NCBI GenBank assembly: GCA_913053875.1
Contig: CAJXGN010000013.1
Span: 17,168 to 81,167, forward strand
Direction: 5' to 3'
From: an uncultured Agromyces sp.
GTDB lineage: Bacteria > Actinomycetota > Actinomycetes > Actinomycetales > Microbacteriaceae
Length of the DNA stretch: 64,000 bases
This document shows, piece by piece, positions 40,393-50,137 of this stretch. The translations under genes and the position numbers were made by a program. Positions within the stretch are counted from its first letter, which is position 1. Each line of letters starts with the position of its first letter. Below the pieces are notes generated by a model. The model was not told where the DNA came from. It saw only the letters and a list, made by a program, of their open reading frames with translations, and searched no databases.

Positions 40393-40398
40393 TACGCT
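40393..40398 (+). promoter_or_regulatory. -10 box of a leaderless start (EamA transporter)
   Basis: TACGCT ends 6 nt before the ATG at 40405. Confidence 0.55.
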
Positions 40399-40404
40399 GA
40401 GCGG

Positions 40405-41427
40405 ATGCTCACGGTCGTGGTCGGTCTCGCCGGCGCCCTCGTCTACGGCGCAGCCGACTTCCTCGGCGGCCTCGCCGCGCGTCGCGTGAGCGCCCTGCTC
40501 GCCACCGCGGTGGCCGCCGGGTCGGGGCTCATCGCGCTGCTCGTGGCGTACCCGTTCGTGGGCGGCGCGTGGGGCCGCGACGACGTGCTGCTCGGCGCGC
40601 TCTCGGGCCTCACCGGCGCGCTCGCCCTGACGCTGCTCTACGCCTGCCTCGCGATCGGCCCGATGAGCATCCTCTCCCCGCTCACCGCGGTGGTGTCCGC
40701 CATCGTGCCGATGGCCTGGGGGCTGGCTGCGGGTGAGACCCTCTCGCCGATCGGCACCTGGGCGCTCGGCGTCGCACTCGTCGCGGTCGTGCTCGTCGGG
40801 TTCGTGCCCGAGCAGGGCGCGGTGCGCCCGAGCGTGCGCGGCATCGCGATGGCGATCGGCGCCGGCGCCTCCATCGGCGCGTTCCTCATCATCATCGACG
40901 GCACGAGCGACGAGAGCGGCCTCGTGCCGCTGGTCATGAACCGCACGGTCAGCGTGCTCGTCATGGCGACCGTGCTCACGACGCTCGTGCTCGTCGCGCG
41001 CGGGCGCTCGCGCCGCTGGTCGAGGCGGGCGGCGGATGCCGCGAGCGCACGCGCCCCGGAGGACGAGCCGATCGCGTCGGAGGCGCTGCACGCGACCGGT
41101 GCCGCGGGCGTGGCCGTGCACGCGGACCGCCCCGACCGCGAGCCCGGCGACCACGACGCCCCGCGCGGCTTCGTGCTGCGCACTCCCGGTATGGCCGCCG
41201 GCATCCGCTTCGCCATCGCCTGCGGCGTGGTCGACGTCGCGGCCAACGTGCTGCTGCTCATCGGGCTGCGCATCGGCGACCTCACCGTGGTGAGCGTGCT
41301 CACCGCGATGTACCCGGCCGGCACGATCCTGCTCGCCGCGCTCGTGCTGCGCGAGCGCATCGCGCCGGTGCAGTGGGTCGGGCTCGTGCTCGCCCTGACG
41401 GCCGCGGGGATGCTGGCCGCGGCGTAG
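40405..41427 (+). CDS. EamA/DMT-family transporter with long central loop
   Basis: The 340-residue protein has ten predicted spans in two EamA halves (VYGAADFLGGLAARRVSALLATAVAAG; later VDVAANVLLLIGLRIGDLTVVSVLTAMYPAGTILLAALVLRERI). A hydrophilic loop of about 60 residues rich in Ala, Asp and His lies between spans 7 and 8 (about 205-265), which is long for the family. The substrate is unknown. Its 3' end converges with the helicase gene across a 23-nt gap. Confidence 0.86.
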   Translation: MLTVVVGLAGALVYGAADFLGGLAARRVSALLATAVAAGSGLIALLVAYPFVGGAWGRDDVLLGALSGLTGALALTLLYACLAIGPMSILSPLTAVVSAIVPMAWGLAAGETLSPIGTWALGVALVAVVLVGFVPEQGAVRPSVRGIAMAIGAGASIGAFLIIIDGTSDESGLVPLVMNRTVSVLVMATVLTTLVLVARGRSRRWSRRAADAASARAPEDEPIASEALHATGAAGVAVHADRPDREPGDHDAPRGFVLRTPGMAAGIRFAIACGVVDVAANVLLLIGLRIGDLTVVSVLTAMYPAGTILLAALVLRERIAPVQWVGLVLALTAAGMLAAA

Positions 41428-41450
41428 CATCCGCTCGCCCGACCCCCGCC

Positions 41451-43979
41451 CTAGAGGCGACCGGCCCAGGTCACGCGCACCACAGCGGAGCCCTCCTCCG
41501 CGCTCGCGGCCAGGTCGACCTCGCCGCGGATGCGCCAGTCGTGGTCGCCCGCCGGGTCGACCATGACCTGCTCGACGCGCCACACCCCCGCCGCCGGGTC
41601 CTCGTCGATCGCGAGCAGGCGCGGCGCCCGCGCGGCGCCGTCGGTGCCGATCTCGTCGTGCTCGGCGTAGTACGCGTCGAGCACCTCGGGCCAGCCCACC
41701 TCGGGGTCGAGCTCGGCGAGCTCCTCGTCGCGCTCGAGGGCGGCGAGCTGCACGCGGCGGAACAGCTCGTTGCGCACGAGCACCGTGAACGCACGACGGT
41801 TGTCGACCACGCTCGGCGGCGCGGGCGGCACGACCTCCGCGGGCTCGGGGCCGTCCTCCAGCGGGTGCGCGAGTCGCTCCCACTCGTCGACGAGGCTCGA
41901 GTCGACCTGCCGCACGAGCTCGCCGAGCCACTCGATGAGGTCGAGCAGCTCCTCGGTCTTCGCCTCCTCGGGCACCGTCTGGCGCACCGCCCGGTAGGCG
42001 TCGCTGAGGTACCGCAGCACGAGCCCCTCGCTGCGCTGCAGCTGGTAGAACGACACGTATTCCCCGAACGACATGCTGCGCTCGAACATGTCGCGCACGA
42101 CCGACTTGGGCCGCAGCTCGAAGTCGCGCACCCACGGCTGGCTCGACGCGAACGTCTCGTACGCCTGCGCGAGCAGCTCGTCGAGCGGCTTCGGCCAGGT
42201 GACCTCCTCGAGCGCCTCCATGCGGTCGTCGTACTCGACGCCGTCGGCCTTCATCGCGGCGACCGCCTCGCCGCGCGCGCGGAACTGCTGCTGCGACAGG
42301 ATCGGCCGCGGGTCGTCGAGCGTCGACTCGATCACGCTCACCACGTCGAGCGCGTAGTGGCCGGTGCCGGCGGATGCGGCGCCCGACGTGTCGTCGGAGT
42401 CGAGCAGCTCGATCGCGGCGAGCGCGAACGGCGAGAGCGGCTGGTTCAACGCGAAGTTCGGCTGCAGGTCGACGGTGAGGCGGATGGCCGGCTCCGCGGC
42501 ATCCGACCGCACCACCTCGACCACGCCCGCGGCCACCAGCGTGCGGAAGATGCCGAGCGCTCGCCGGGCGAGCTCGCGCTTGCGCGACATCGGCTCGTGG
42601 TTGTCGAACACGAGCGCGCGAGCGTTCGCGAACACGTCGCCGCCGCGCGCGATGACGTTGATGAGCATCGCCGCGGTCAGCTGCAGGTGCGAGGTGAGCG
42701 GCTCGGGCTCGGCCTCGATGAGCCGCTCGAACGAGCGCTCGGTCCAGTTGACGAAGCCCTGCGGCGGCTTCTTGCGCACGACCTTCTTCAGCTTCTTCGC
42801 GTCGTCGCCGGCCTTGCGCACGGCCACCGCGTTCTCGATCTCGTGCTCCGGGGCGAGTGCGACCACCGTGCCGGCCGTGTCGTAGCCGGCGCGCCCCGCG
42901 CGCCCCGCGATCTGGTGGAACTCGCGAGCGGTGAGCTGCCGCATCCGCTGCCCGTCGTACTTCGTGAGCGCGGTGAGCAGCACCGTGCGGATCGGCACGT
43001 TGATGCCGACCCCGAGCGTGTCGGTGCCGCAGATGACCCGCAGCAGCCCGCGCTGGGCGAGCTGCTCGACGAGGCGACGGTAGCGCGGCAGCATGCCCGC
43101 GTGGTGCACGCCGATGCCCGCGCGCACGAGCCGCGAGAGCGTCTTGCCGAACCCGGTCGTGAAGCGGAACTCGCCGATCTCGCGCGCGATCTCGTCGCGC
43201 TGCTCGCGGGTGACGACCCGGATCGACGACAGCGCCTGCGCCCGTTCCATCGCGGCGGCCTGCGAGAAGTGCACGATGTAGACGGGCGCCTGCCGCGTCT
43301 CGAGCAGCTCCTCGACGGTCTCGTGCGCCGGCGTCACGGCGTACGAGAACGACAGCGGCACGGGGCGCTCGACGCCCGTGACCCGCGCGGTGTCGCGGCC
43401 GGTGCGACGCGAGAGGTCGTCGGCGAGCGCGGTGACGTCGCCGAGCGTCGCCGACATCAGCACGTATTGCACGTCGGTCAGCGTGATGAGCGGCACCTGC
43501 CAGGCCCAGCCGCGGTCGGGGTCGCCGTAGAAGTGGAACTCGTCCATGACGACCTGGTCGAGGTCGGCCTCGGGGCCGCGGCGCAGCGCGAGGTTGGCCA
43601 GGATCTCGGCGGTGCAGCAGATGATCGGGGCATCCGGGTTCACCGACGAGTCGCCCGTGACCATGCCGACGTTCGCCGCGCCGAAGATGTCGACGAGCTG
43701 GAAGAACTTCTCGCTCACGAGCGCCTTGATGGGTGCCGTGTAGTAGCTGCGGCCGCCTCGGGCGACGGATGCCGCGTGGGCGGCGACCGCCACGAGGGAC
43801 TTGCCCGTGCCGGTGGGCGTGGAGAGGATGACGTTCGCGCCGGAGACGATCTCGATGACCGCTTCGTCCTGCGCGGGGTACAGCTCGATGCCCCGATCTG
43901 CGGCCCAGTCGACGAACCCGTCGTAGGCCGCGTCGGCGTCGAACGGCGTCGGCATGCGGTCGAGCAGCGAGGCGGTCAC
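41451..43979 (-). CDS. Ski2-like DEAD/DEAH RNA helicase with DUF3516
   Basis: The 842-residue SF2 helicase has Walker A STPTGTGKS (residues 53-61), DEFHFYGDPDRG in place of a DEAD/DEAH box, the SAT motif LMSATLGDVT, GTDTLGVGINVPIRTV and QIAGRAGRAGYDTAG. The C-terminal half is the DUF3516 domain. Family members are thought to act in RNA processing or decay. GTG start at 43979; a CAGACT hexamer ends 7 nt before it, so this may also be leaderless. Confidence 0.9.
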   Translation of the reverse strand: MTASLLDRMPTPFDADAAYDGFVDWAADRGIELYPAQDEAVIEIVSGANVILSTPTGTGKSLVAVAAHAASVARGGRSYYTAPIKALVSEKFFQLVDIFGAANVGMVTGDSSVNPDAPIICCTAEILANLALRRGPEADLDQVVMDEFHFYGDPDRGWAWQVPLITLTDVQYVLMSATLGDVTALADDLSRRTGRDTARVTGVERPVPLSFSYAVTPAHETVEELLETRQAPVYIVHFSQAAAMERAQALSSIRVVTREQRDEIAREIGEFRFTTGFGKTLSRLVRAGIGVHHAGMLPRYRRLVEQLAQRGLLRVICGTDTLGVGINVPIRTVLLTALTKYDGQRMRQLTAREFHQIAGRAGRAGYDTAGTVVALAPEHEIENAVAVRKAGDDAKKLKKVVRKKPPQGFVNWTERSFERLIEAEPEPLTSHLQLTAAMLINVIARGGDVFANARALVFDNHEPMSRKRELARRALGIFRTLVAAGVVEVVRSDAAEPAIRLTVDLQPNFALNQPLSPFALAAIELLDSDDTSGAASAGTGHYALDVVSVIESTLDDPRPILSQQQFRARGEAVAAMKADGVEYDDRMEALEEVTWPKPLDELLAQAYETFASSQPWVRDFELRPKSVVRDMFERSMSFGEYVSFYQLQRSEGLVLRYLSDAYRAVRQTVPEEAKTEELLDLIEWLGELVRQVDSSLVDEWERLAHPLEDGPEPAEVVPPAPPSVVDNRRAFTVLVRNELFRRVQLAALERDEELAELDPEVGWPEVLDAYYAEHDEIGTDGAARAPRLLAIDEDPAAGVWRVEQVMVDPAGDHDWRIRGEVDLAASAEEGSAVVRVTWAGRL

Positions 43980-44024
43980 CCGAACGAGTCTGCCCCATGC
44001 CTGCCGGCACCCGGACATGAGAGC

Positions 44025-44063
44025 GGCCGGTGCGCCCCGAGCTCGGGTCGTTGCGCACCGGCC
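44025..44063 (-). terminator. Hairpin after the AEC transporter gene
   Basis: A perfect 11-bp stem GGCCGGTGCGC/GCGCACCGGCC encloses a CCGAGCTCGG palindrome. It lies between the AEC gene and the helicase start. Confidence 0.6.
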
Positions 44064-44200
44064 AACAGGTCTCGATCGACAGTCAGTTCCCCCTGCATAC
44101 GCCGTGTCTCGACCCACTCATACGGTACGAACCCCAGGGGGTCGCGGCATCGGGGGAAACCCTGATTGTGCGCCCCGTTCGCTCGAGCGCCGACCGGCCG

Positions 44201-45124
44201 TCAGACCCCGAGCAGCAGCGAGACGAGGAACAGCACGGGCACGGCGCCGACCGTCGTGATGAGCACGGTGTCGCGCGCGATGATCTCGGCGGTGTCGTAG
44301 CGCTGGGCGATGGTGAACACGTTCTGCGCGCTGGGCAGGGCCGCGAGCACGGTGACCGCGTACAGCGTGTGACCGTCGAGCCCGAACGCGAACCGGCCGA
44401 GGGCCCACGCGACGAGCGGCATCGCGACGAGCTTCAGCGCCGACGCGAGCACGATGTCGCGACGGCCCGAGCCCGGCGCGAGCGGGCGCTGGCCGTGCAG
44501 CGAGATGCCGTACGCGATGAGCATGATGGGCACCGCCGCCTGCCCGACCAGGGCGATCGGCTCGGTGACGATCGCCGGGAGCTGCACGCCGGTGACCGAC
44601 ACCAGCACGCCGAGCAGCGACCCGATGATGATGGGGTTCGCGAGCGCCTTCAGCACGGTGCGCCAGACGGATGCCCCGCCGCGGACGATCACGTCGAGCA
44701 CCGACAGCGCCGCGGGCATGAACAGCAGCAGCTGCAAGAGCACGACCGGCGCCGAGAAGGCCGCGTCGCCCAGCATGTACACCGAGATCGGGATGCCGAT
44801 GTTGTTGCCGTTGACGTAGCCGGCGCCCATGCCGCCGATCACGGTCTGCGCGAGCGGGCGGCGCCAGACGAGCATCGCGACGAGCGCGAAGACCACGAAC
44901 ATGGCGACGGCCGCGATGAACGAGACGGGCAGCAGCACGGAGAACAGCGCGCCGACGTCGGCGCTCGACAGCACGCTGAACAGCAGGAACGGGCCGAGCA
45001 CGCTGAACGCGAGCCGGCTCAGCACGTACCGGGCGTGCGGACCGAGCACGCCGCTGCGTCCGGCGACCCAGCCGACGAAGATCGCGACCGCGATGACCGC
45101 GAAGCCGGTCAGGACGTCCAGCAC
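44201..45124 (-). CDS. AEC-family permease (auxin efflux carrier type)
   Basis: The 307-residue protein has ten predicted spans with the family's pattern: LTGFAVIAVAIFVGWVAGRSGVLG at the start, GYVNGNNIGIPISVYMLGD in the middle and ALPSAQNVFTIAQRYDTAEIIARDTVLITT near the end. AEC proteins export or import small organic acids such as malate; the substrate here is unknown. The GTG at 45124 lies 115 nt from the divergent aldo/keto reductase gene, so they share a promoter region. Confidence 0.88.
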   Translation of the reverse strand: MLDVLTGFAVIAVAIFVGWVAGRSGVLGPHARYVLSRLAFSVLGPFLLFSVLSSADVGALFSVLLPVSFIAAVAMFVVFALVAMLVWRRPLAQTVIGGMGAGYVNGNNIGIPISVYMLGDAAFSAPVVLLQLLLFMPAALSVLDVIVRGGASVWRTVLKALANPIIIGSLLGVLVSVTGVQLPAIVTEPIALVGQAAVPIMLIAYGISLHGQRPLAPGSGRRDIVLASALKLVAMPLVAWALGRFAFGLDGHTLYAVTVLAALPSAQNVFTIAQRYDTAEIIARDTVLITTVGAVPVLFLVSLLLGV

Positions 45125-45239
45125 GTGGGCCTCCTCCTGCGCCCGGGTGCGCGTTGGTCGTAGGGTCGGACACGATCCTCCCACCTCCGGCGACGGGTGC
45201 CGCGCAGGGTGGGTGCACGCGGACGAAGGAGACCCGACC

Positions 45240-46220
45240 ATGCACATGCACACCACACTGCCCACCGTTCCGCTCGGCACGACCGGGATGGACGTGACCC
45301 GCGTCGGATTCGGCGCCTGGGCGATCGGAGGGGCCGACTGGGCGTTCGCCTGGGGCGCGCAGGACGATGACGCGTCGATCGCGGCGATCCGGCACGCGGT
45401 CGAGCGCGGCGTGAACTGGATCGACACGGCGTCGGTCTACGGGCTCGGGCACTCCGAGGAGGTGGTCGGGCGGGCCCTCGCCGCGCTGCCCGCCGATGAA
45501 CGGCCGTACGTGTTCACGAAGGGCGGCATGCAGTTCGACCTCGCCGATCGGCGGCGCAGGGCGCAGCGCGTGGGAGCACCCGCCGCGATCAAGCGGCACG
45601 CCGAGGAGTCGCTCGCGCGACTCGGGGTCGAGCGAATCGACCTCTTCCAGATGCACTGGCCGGCCGACGACGGCACCCCGATCGAGGAGTACTGGAACGC
45701 GTTCGTCGAACTCCGCGACGAGGGCAAGGTGCGTGCGATCGGGCTGTCGAACCACTCGGTCGCGCAGCTCGACGCGGCCGAGGCGGTCGGGCACGTCGAC
45801 ACGCTCCAGCCCCCGTTCTCGGCGATCGCGCCCGCCACCGCCGACGAGCTGCTGCCGTGGTGCGTCGCCCACGACACGGGCGTGATCGTGTACAGCCCCA
45901 TGGGCTCGGGCCTGCTGACCGGCGCGTTCGACGCCGAGCGTGTCGCATCACTGCCCGAGGACGACTGGCGGCGCAGCGCACCGGCGTTCACGACCGACCT
46001 CGAGCAGAACCTCCGCATCGCCGACGCGCTCGCGCGGGTCGCCGAGCGCCACGGCGTGCCGCAGCCGGCCGCGGCGGCCGCCTGGACGCTCGGGTTCGAC
46101 GGCGTCACCGCGGCGATCGTGGGGGCGCGTTCCGAGGCGCAGATCGAGGGCTGGCTGCCCGCGAGCTCCCTCGTGCTCACGGACGAGGACTACGCGGAGG
46201 TCGCCGCGGCGAGCGCCTGA
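45240..46220 (+). CDS. Aldo/keto reductase
   Basis: The 326-residue NADPH-dependent TIM-barrel enzyme shows GFGAWAIGG, the catalytic Asp and Tyr region NWIDTASVYGLGHSEEVVGRAL, catalytic Lys in YVFTKGG, His in LFQMHWPADDGTPIEEYW, and IGLSNHSVAQL. The start is ATG at 45240 behind GGAG. The substrate is unknown; the family includes general stress and sugar reductases. It is divergent from the AEC transporter. Confidence 0.9.
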   Translation: MHMHTTLPTVPLGTTGMDVTRVGFGAWAIGGADWAFAWGAQDDDASIAAIRHAVERGVNWIDTASVYGLGHSEEVVGRALAALPADERPYVFTKGGMQFDLADRRRRAQRVGAPAAIKRHAEESLARLGVERIDLFQMHWPADDGTPIEEYWNAFVELRDEGKVRAIGLSNHSVAQLDAAEAVGHVDTLQPPFSAIAPATADELLPWCVAHDTGVIVYSPMGSGLLTGAFDAERVASLPEDDWRRSAPAFTTDLEQNLRIADALARVAERHGVPQPAAAAAWTLGFDGVTAAIVGARSEAQIEGWLPASSLVLTDEDYAEVAAASA

Positions 46221-46242
46221 CGCCTCGGCTGCTCAGCCGCGT

Positions 46243-46950
46243 TCAGGCGCGGAACGTCGGCCGCACCACGTCGGCGGGCCGCCCGCCCGACACGAACTCG
46301 ACCACCGCCTCGACGAGCCGGAACGGCACGAGCGCGATGAGATGCAGCAGCACGAGCGGGCCGAACGCAGCGGCCGAGTACGGCAGCCACACCATGAGCA
46401 GGCGCTCGGCGCCCCACGGCAGCGCGAGCACGGCGGGCACGAGCGCGAGCAGCAGCCACCACGGCGAGGTGGACGCGAGCACGGCCGCGGCGATCACCAG
46501 CCCCGCACCGACGAGCGTCTGGAGCACGAGCAGCAGGCCGATGCCGGGCGCCGAGTAGCGGATCGTGCGATCGGCCGACACCCACGACCACATCAGCCAC
46601 GCGCGCAGCAGCGGCACGCCCTGCTCGCGGAGCGCGGTGCGGAACACGCGGTCGTCGACGCGGCGTCGCACCAGCGTCGCCTCGCGGTCGCCCAGCTCGT
46701 CGGCCGCGCGGCTCTGCGCGTCGTGCAGCACCGCGGGCGCCGACTGCCGCCCGTAGCTCGCGATGAAGCTCCACAGGAACATCGGCACCGACGCCAGGTC
46801 GGTCGCCTGCGGCTGCGCGCGGTAGGAGATGCCGTCGACGGGGTCGTCGTACCGGATCGCCTCGAGCACGTCGAACTCGTACCCGTCGGCGGGCCGCTGC
46901 GCGAGCGAGATGCGCTCGAGCGGGGCTCCCTGGTCGTCGCTGAACGGCAT
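46243..46950 (-). CDS. DUF1353 protein with C-terminal membrane spans
   Basis: The 235-residue protein begins with a DUF1353 domain (SYRAQPQATDLASVPMFLWSFIASYGRQSAPAVLHD), typical of phage-like and bacterial proteins that recall peptidase folds. It then has two or three membrane spans (about 145-205). The function is unknown. It converges with the aldo/keto reductase gene (22-nt gap) and diverges from the GNAT gene (72-nt gap). Confidence 0.78.
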   Translation of the reverse strand: MPFSDDQGAPLERISLAQRPADGYEFDVLEAIRYDDPVDGISYRAQPQATDLASVPMFLWSFIASYGRQSAPAVLHDAQSRAADELGDREATLVRRRVDDRVFRTALREQGVPLLRAWLMWSWVSADRTIRYSAPGIGLLLVLQTLVGAGLVIAAAVLASTSPWWLLLALVPAVLALPWGAERLLMVWLPYSAAAFGPLVLLHLIALVPFRLVEAVVEFVSGGRPADVVRPTFRA

Positions 46951-47022
46951 GCGCACCCTCCGGATCGGCTCGACACCATCCTGCCCGTCGACGCTCCCGC
47001 CCGGCGATGCGACACTGGCCGC

Positions 47023-47547
47023 ATGGACGATTCCGGCCGCACGACCGGTGCCGACGGGGGCGGCGTGACCCTGCGGCGCCCGATCGAACAGGACCACCCG
47101 TCGATCGTCGCGGCGATCGCCGACTGGTGGGACACGCCGAACGCATCGCAGCTCGCCCTGCTCATGCCCCGGCTCTTCCTGCAGCACTTCACCGGGACGA
47201 GCCTGATCGCCGAGCACGCCCCGTCGCGCGAGCTCGCCGGGTTCCTCATCGGGTTCCGCTCGCCCGACCACCCCGAAGTCGCCTACATCCACTTCGTGGG
47301 CGTGTCCCCGCGGGCCCGGGGGCTGGGCCTCGGGCGGACCCTGTACGAGCGCTTCTTCGACGATCAGCGGGCCGCCGGCTGCCGCGAGGTGCGCTGCATC
47401 ACCGGCCCGCCGAACCGGGCTTCCCAGGCGTTCCACCGGGCGATGGGGTTCGAGACGGCCGGGGAGGCCGAGGTCGACGGCGTGCTCGCCTACCGCGACT
47501 ACGACGGTCCGGGCGAGCATCGCGTCGCCTTCCGGCGGGCGATCTGA
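47023..47547 (+). CDS. GNAT N-acetyltransferase
   Basis: The 174-residue protein has the GNAT fold: LRRPIEQDHPSIVAAIADWW, SRELAGFLIGF, YIHFVGVSPRARGLGLGRTLYERFF (the R-x-x-G-x-G acetyl-CoA loop) and ASQAFHRAMGFE. The acceptor is unknown. ATG at 47023 has GACACT ending 6 nt upstream, a weaker case of the leaderless pattern in this window. Confidence 0.88.
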   Translation: MDDSGRTTGADGGGVTLRRPIEQDHPSIVAAIADWWDTPNASQLALLMPRLFLQHFTGTSLIAEHAPSRELAGFLIGFRSPDHPEVAYIHFVGVSPRARGLGLGRTLYERFFDDQRAAGCREVRCITGPPNRASQAFHRAMGFETAGEAEVDGVLAYRDYDGPGEHRVAFRRAI

Positions 47548-47647
47548 CGCACGGCCCTGTCGCACGCGCGCACGATGGCCGTAGTGTCGTACTCGATGCC
47601 CCTGCCGGGGTACGCCGCACCGCCGACGACCGCGAGGGGAGACGGCC

Positions 47648-50116
47648 ATGGCCGCACCGAAGGCTCCGGAAGCCACGCTCGACACGGTGGACCTCTGGTG
47701 GCGCGCGGCCAACTACCTCAGCGTGGGGCAGATCTACCTCATGCGGAACCCCCTGCTGCGGCATCCGCTCGCCTCGACCGACATCAAGCCGCGGCTGCTC
47801 GGCCACTGGGGCACCTCGCCCGGCCTCAACTTCGTGTACGCGCACCTGAACCGCATGATCGTGCAGCGCGGCACCCCGACGCTGTTCGTCTGCGGGCCCG
47901 GTCACGGCGGTCCGGCGATGGTCGCGAACGCGTGGCTCGACGGCACCTACACAGAACTGTTCCCGAAGGTGGGGCAGGACCTCGAGGGGCTTCACGAGCT
48001 GATGCGGCAGTTCTCGTTCCCTGGCGGCATCCCCTCGCACGCGGCACCCGAGACGCCCGGTTCGATCAACGAGGGCGGCGAACTCGGCTACTCGCTCATG
48101 CACGCGTACGGCGCGGCGCTCGACAACCCGGGCCTCGTGGTCGCGTGCGTGGTCGGCGACGGCGAGGCCGAGACCGGTCCGCTGGCCGCGAGCTGGCGCG
48201 CGCACGCCTTCCTCTCCCCCGCGACCGACGGCGCGGTGCTGCCGATCCTGCACCTGAACGGCTACAAGATCGCCAACCCGACGCTGCTCGCGCGCATCCC
48301 CGAGGAGGAGCTCGTGCAGTTCTTCCGCGGGCAGGGGTACGAGCCGCTGCTCGTGACCGGCGGGTTCGACGACGAGGACCCGATGCGCGTGCACGAGCGC
48401 ATGGCGTCCGCGTTCGACGAGGCGTACGGGCGCATCCACGACATCTGGGCCGAGGCGCGGGGCACGAACGGCGACGACGACGCGGATGCCCCTGAGCCGG
48501 ACGACGCACCGGAAGCCGGCGAGGACGCGACCAGCGCCCCCGACGCCCGCCCGCGCTGGCCCATGATCGTGCTGCGCACCCCGAAGGGGTGGACCGGCCC
48601 GAAGGTCGTCGACGGCGTGCAGGTCGAGGGCACGTTCCACGCCCACCAGGTGCCGCTCTCGGGCGTGCGCGACGACGCCGGGCACCGGGCGATGCTCGAG
48701 GAGTGGCTGCGCTCCTACTGGCCCGAGGAGCTGTTCGATCTCGAGGGGCGGCCGGCGGCCGGGCTCGCGCCGCTCCGCCCGGTCGGCGGCATGCGCATGA
48801 GCGCATCACCGCACGCGAACAGCGGCATGGCCGAGGCGCTCGACCTGCCCGACGTCGCCCCGTTCGCGGTCGACACGGGCGGCACGCGCACGACCCGCGC
48901 CGGCGCGACCACGGTGTTCTCGCACTGGCTCGCCGAGCTCATGCGCCGGAACCCCTCGTCGTTCCGCCTGTTCGGGCCCGACGAGGTGGCGTCGAACCGG
49001 CTGCAGGCGGTGTTCGACGTGACCCCGCGGGCGTGGATGGAGGCGCTGCATCCCGCCGACGAGCACCTCGGCCGCGAGGGCCGCGTCATCGAGGCGTTGA
49101 GCGAGCACCTCATGCAGGGCATGCTCGAGGGCTACCTGCTGACGGGTCGGCACGGGCTGCTCACCTCGTACGAGGCGTTCATCCACATCGTCGACTCGAT
49201 GTTCAACCAGCACGCGAAGTGGGTCGAGTCGGCGCACGAGGTGCCGTGGCGGGAGGACATCGCGTCGCTCACGTACCTGCTGTCGAGCCACGTCTGGCGG
49301 CAGGACCACAACGGCTTCTCGCACCAGGACCCGGGGTTCCTGAACGTGGTCGTGAACAAGCAGGCCCACGTGGTGCGGGTCTACCTGCCGCCGGACGCGA
49401 ACACGCTGCTCGCGACCATGGCGCACTGCTTCGGCACGACGAACCGGGTGAACGCCGTCGTCGCGGGCAAGCAGCCGCAGGGCGCGTGGCTGTCGATGGA
49501 CGAGGCGCAGGCGCACGTCGACGCGGGACTCGGCGTCTGGGAGTGGGCGGGCAGCGAGCGCGGGTACGTGCCCGGCGACCCCGGGGCATCCGTGCCCGAC
49601 GCCGTCATCGCCTGCGCGGGCGACGTGCCGACGACCGAGGCGATCGCCGCCGCCCAGCTGCTGCGGGAGCGGATGCCGCGCCTGCGCGTGCGGCTCGTGA
49701 ACGTCGTCGACCTGATGCGCCTGCAGGACGCGCGAGAGCACCCGCACGGACTCTCGCACGCCGAGTTCGACGCGATCTTCACGACCGACAAGCCGGTGAT
49801 CTTCGCGTTCCACGGCTACCCCGCGCTGATCCACCAGCTCACCTACCGGCGCACGAACCACCAGAACATCCACGTGCGCGGGTTCAAGGAGCGCGGCACG
49901 ACCACGACGCCGTTCGACATGGTGCACCTGAACGACCTCGACCGGTACCGCCTCGCGCTCGACGTGCTCGAGCGCGTGCCCGGGCTCGCCGAGCAGGACG
50001 GCGTCGCCGGCCTCGTCGAGGACTGGCACTCGCAGCGGCTCGAGGCGCGCGCGTATGCGTACGAGCACGGCGAGGACCCGCCGTTCGTCACCGAGTGGGA
50101 GTTCTCCGAGCGCTGA
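47648..50116 (+). CDS. xfp: Phosphoketolase (xylulose-5-P / fructose-6-P)
   Basis: The 822-residue thiamine-diphosphate enzyme splits xylulose 5-phosphate or fructose 6-phosphate to acetyl phosphate plus a triose or tetrose phosphate. The start WWRAANYLSVGQIYLMRNPLL, HGGPAMVANAWLDGTY, GDGEAETGP (170-178) and SFPGGIPSHAAPETPGSINEGGELGYSL are diagnostic. An acidic Ala/Pro insertion occupies about 271-303. A GAGGGGAGA site precedes the ATG. It would feed acetyl phosphate from pentose and uronate catabolism. Confidence 0.95.
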   Translation: MAAPKAPEATLDTVDLWWRAANYLSVGQIYLMRNPLLRHPLASTDIKPRLLGHWGTSPGLNFVYAHLNRMIVQRGTPTLFVCGPGHGGPAMVANAWLDGTYTELFPKVGQDLEGLHELMRQFSFPGGIPSHAAPETPGSINEGGELGYSLMHAYGAALDNPGLVVACVVGDGEAETGPLAASWRAHAFLSPATDGAVLPILHLNGYKIANPTLLARIPEEELVQFFRGQGYEPLLVTGGFDDEDPMRVHERMASAFDEAYGRIHDIWAEARGTNGDDDADAPEPDDAPEAGEDATSAPDARPRWPMIVLRTPKGWTGPKVVDGVQVEGTFHAHQVPLSGVRDDAGHRAMLEEWLRSYWPEELFDLEGRPAAGLAPLRPVGGMRMSASPHANSGMAEALDLPDVAPFAVDTGGTRTTRAGATTVFSHWLAELMRRNPSSFRLFGPDEVASNRLQAVFDVTPRAWMEALHPADEHLGREGRVIEALSEHLMQGMLEGYLLTGRHGLLTSYEAFIHIVDSMFNQHAKWVESAHEVPWREDIASLTYLLSSHVWRQDHNGFSHQDPGFLNVVVNKQAHVVRVYLPPDANTLLATMAHCFGTTNRVNAVVAGKQPQGAWLSMDEAQAHVDAGLGVWEWAGSERGYVPGDPGASVPDAVIACAGDVPTTEAIAAAQLLRERMPRLRVRLVNVVDLMRLQDAREHPHGLSHAEFDAIFTTDKPVIFAFHGYPALIHQLTYRRTNHQNIHVRGFKERGTTTTPFDMVHLNDLDRYRLALDVLERVPGLAEQDGVAGLVEDWHSQRLEARAYAYEHGEDPPFVTEWEFSER

Positions 50117-50137
50117 GCGCGCCGCCTCCGGGTGGGG

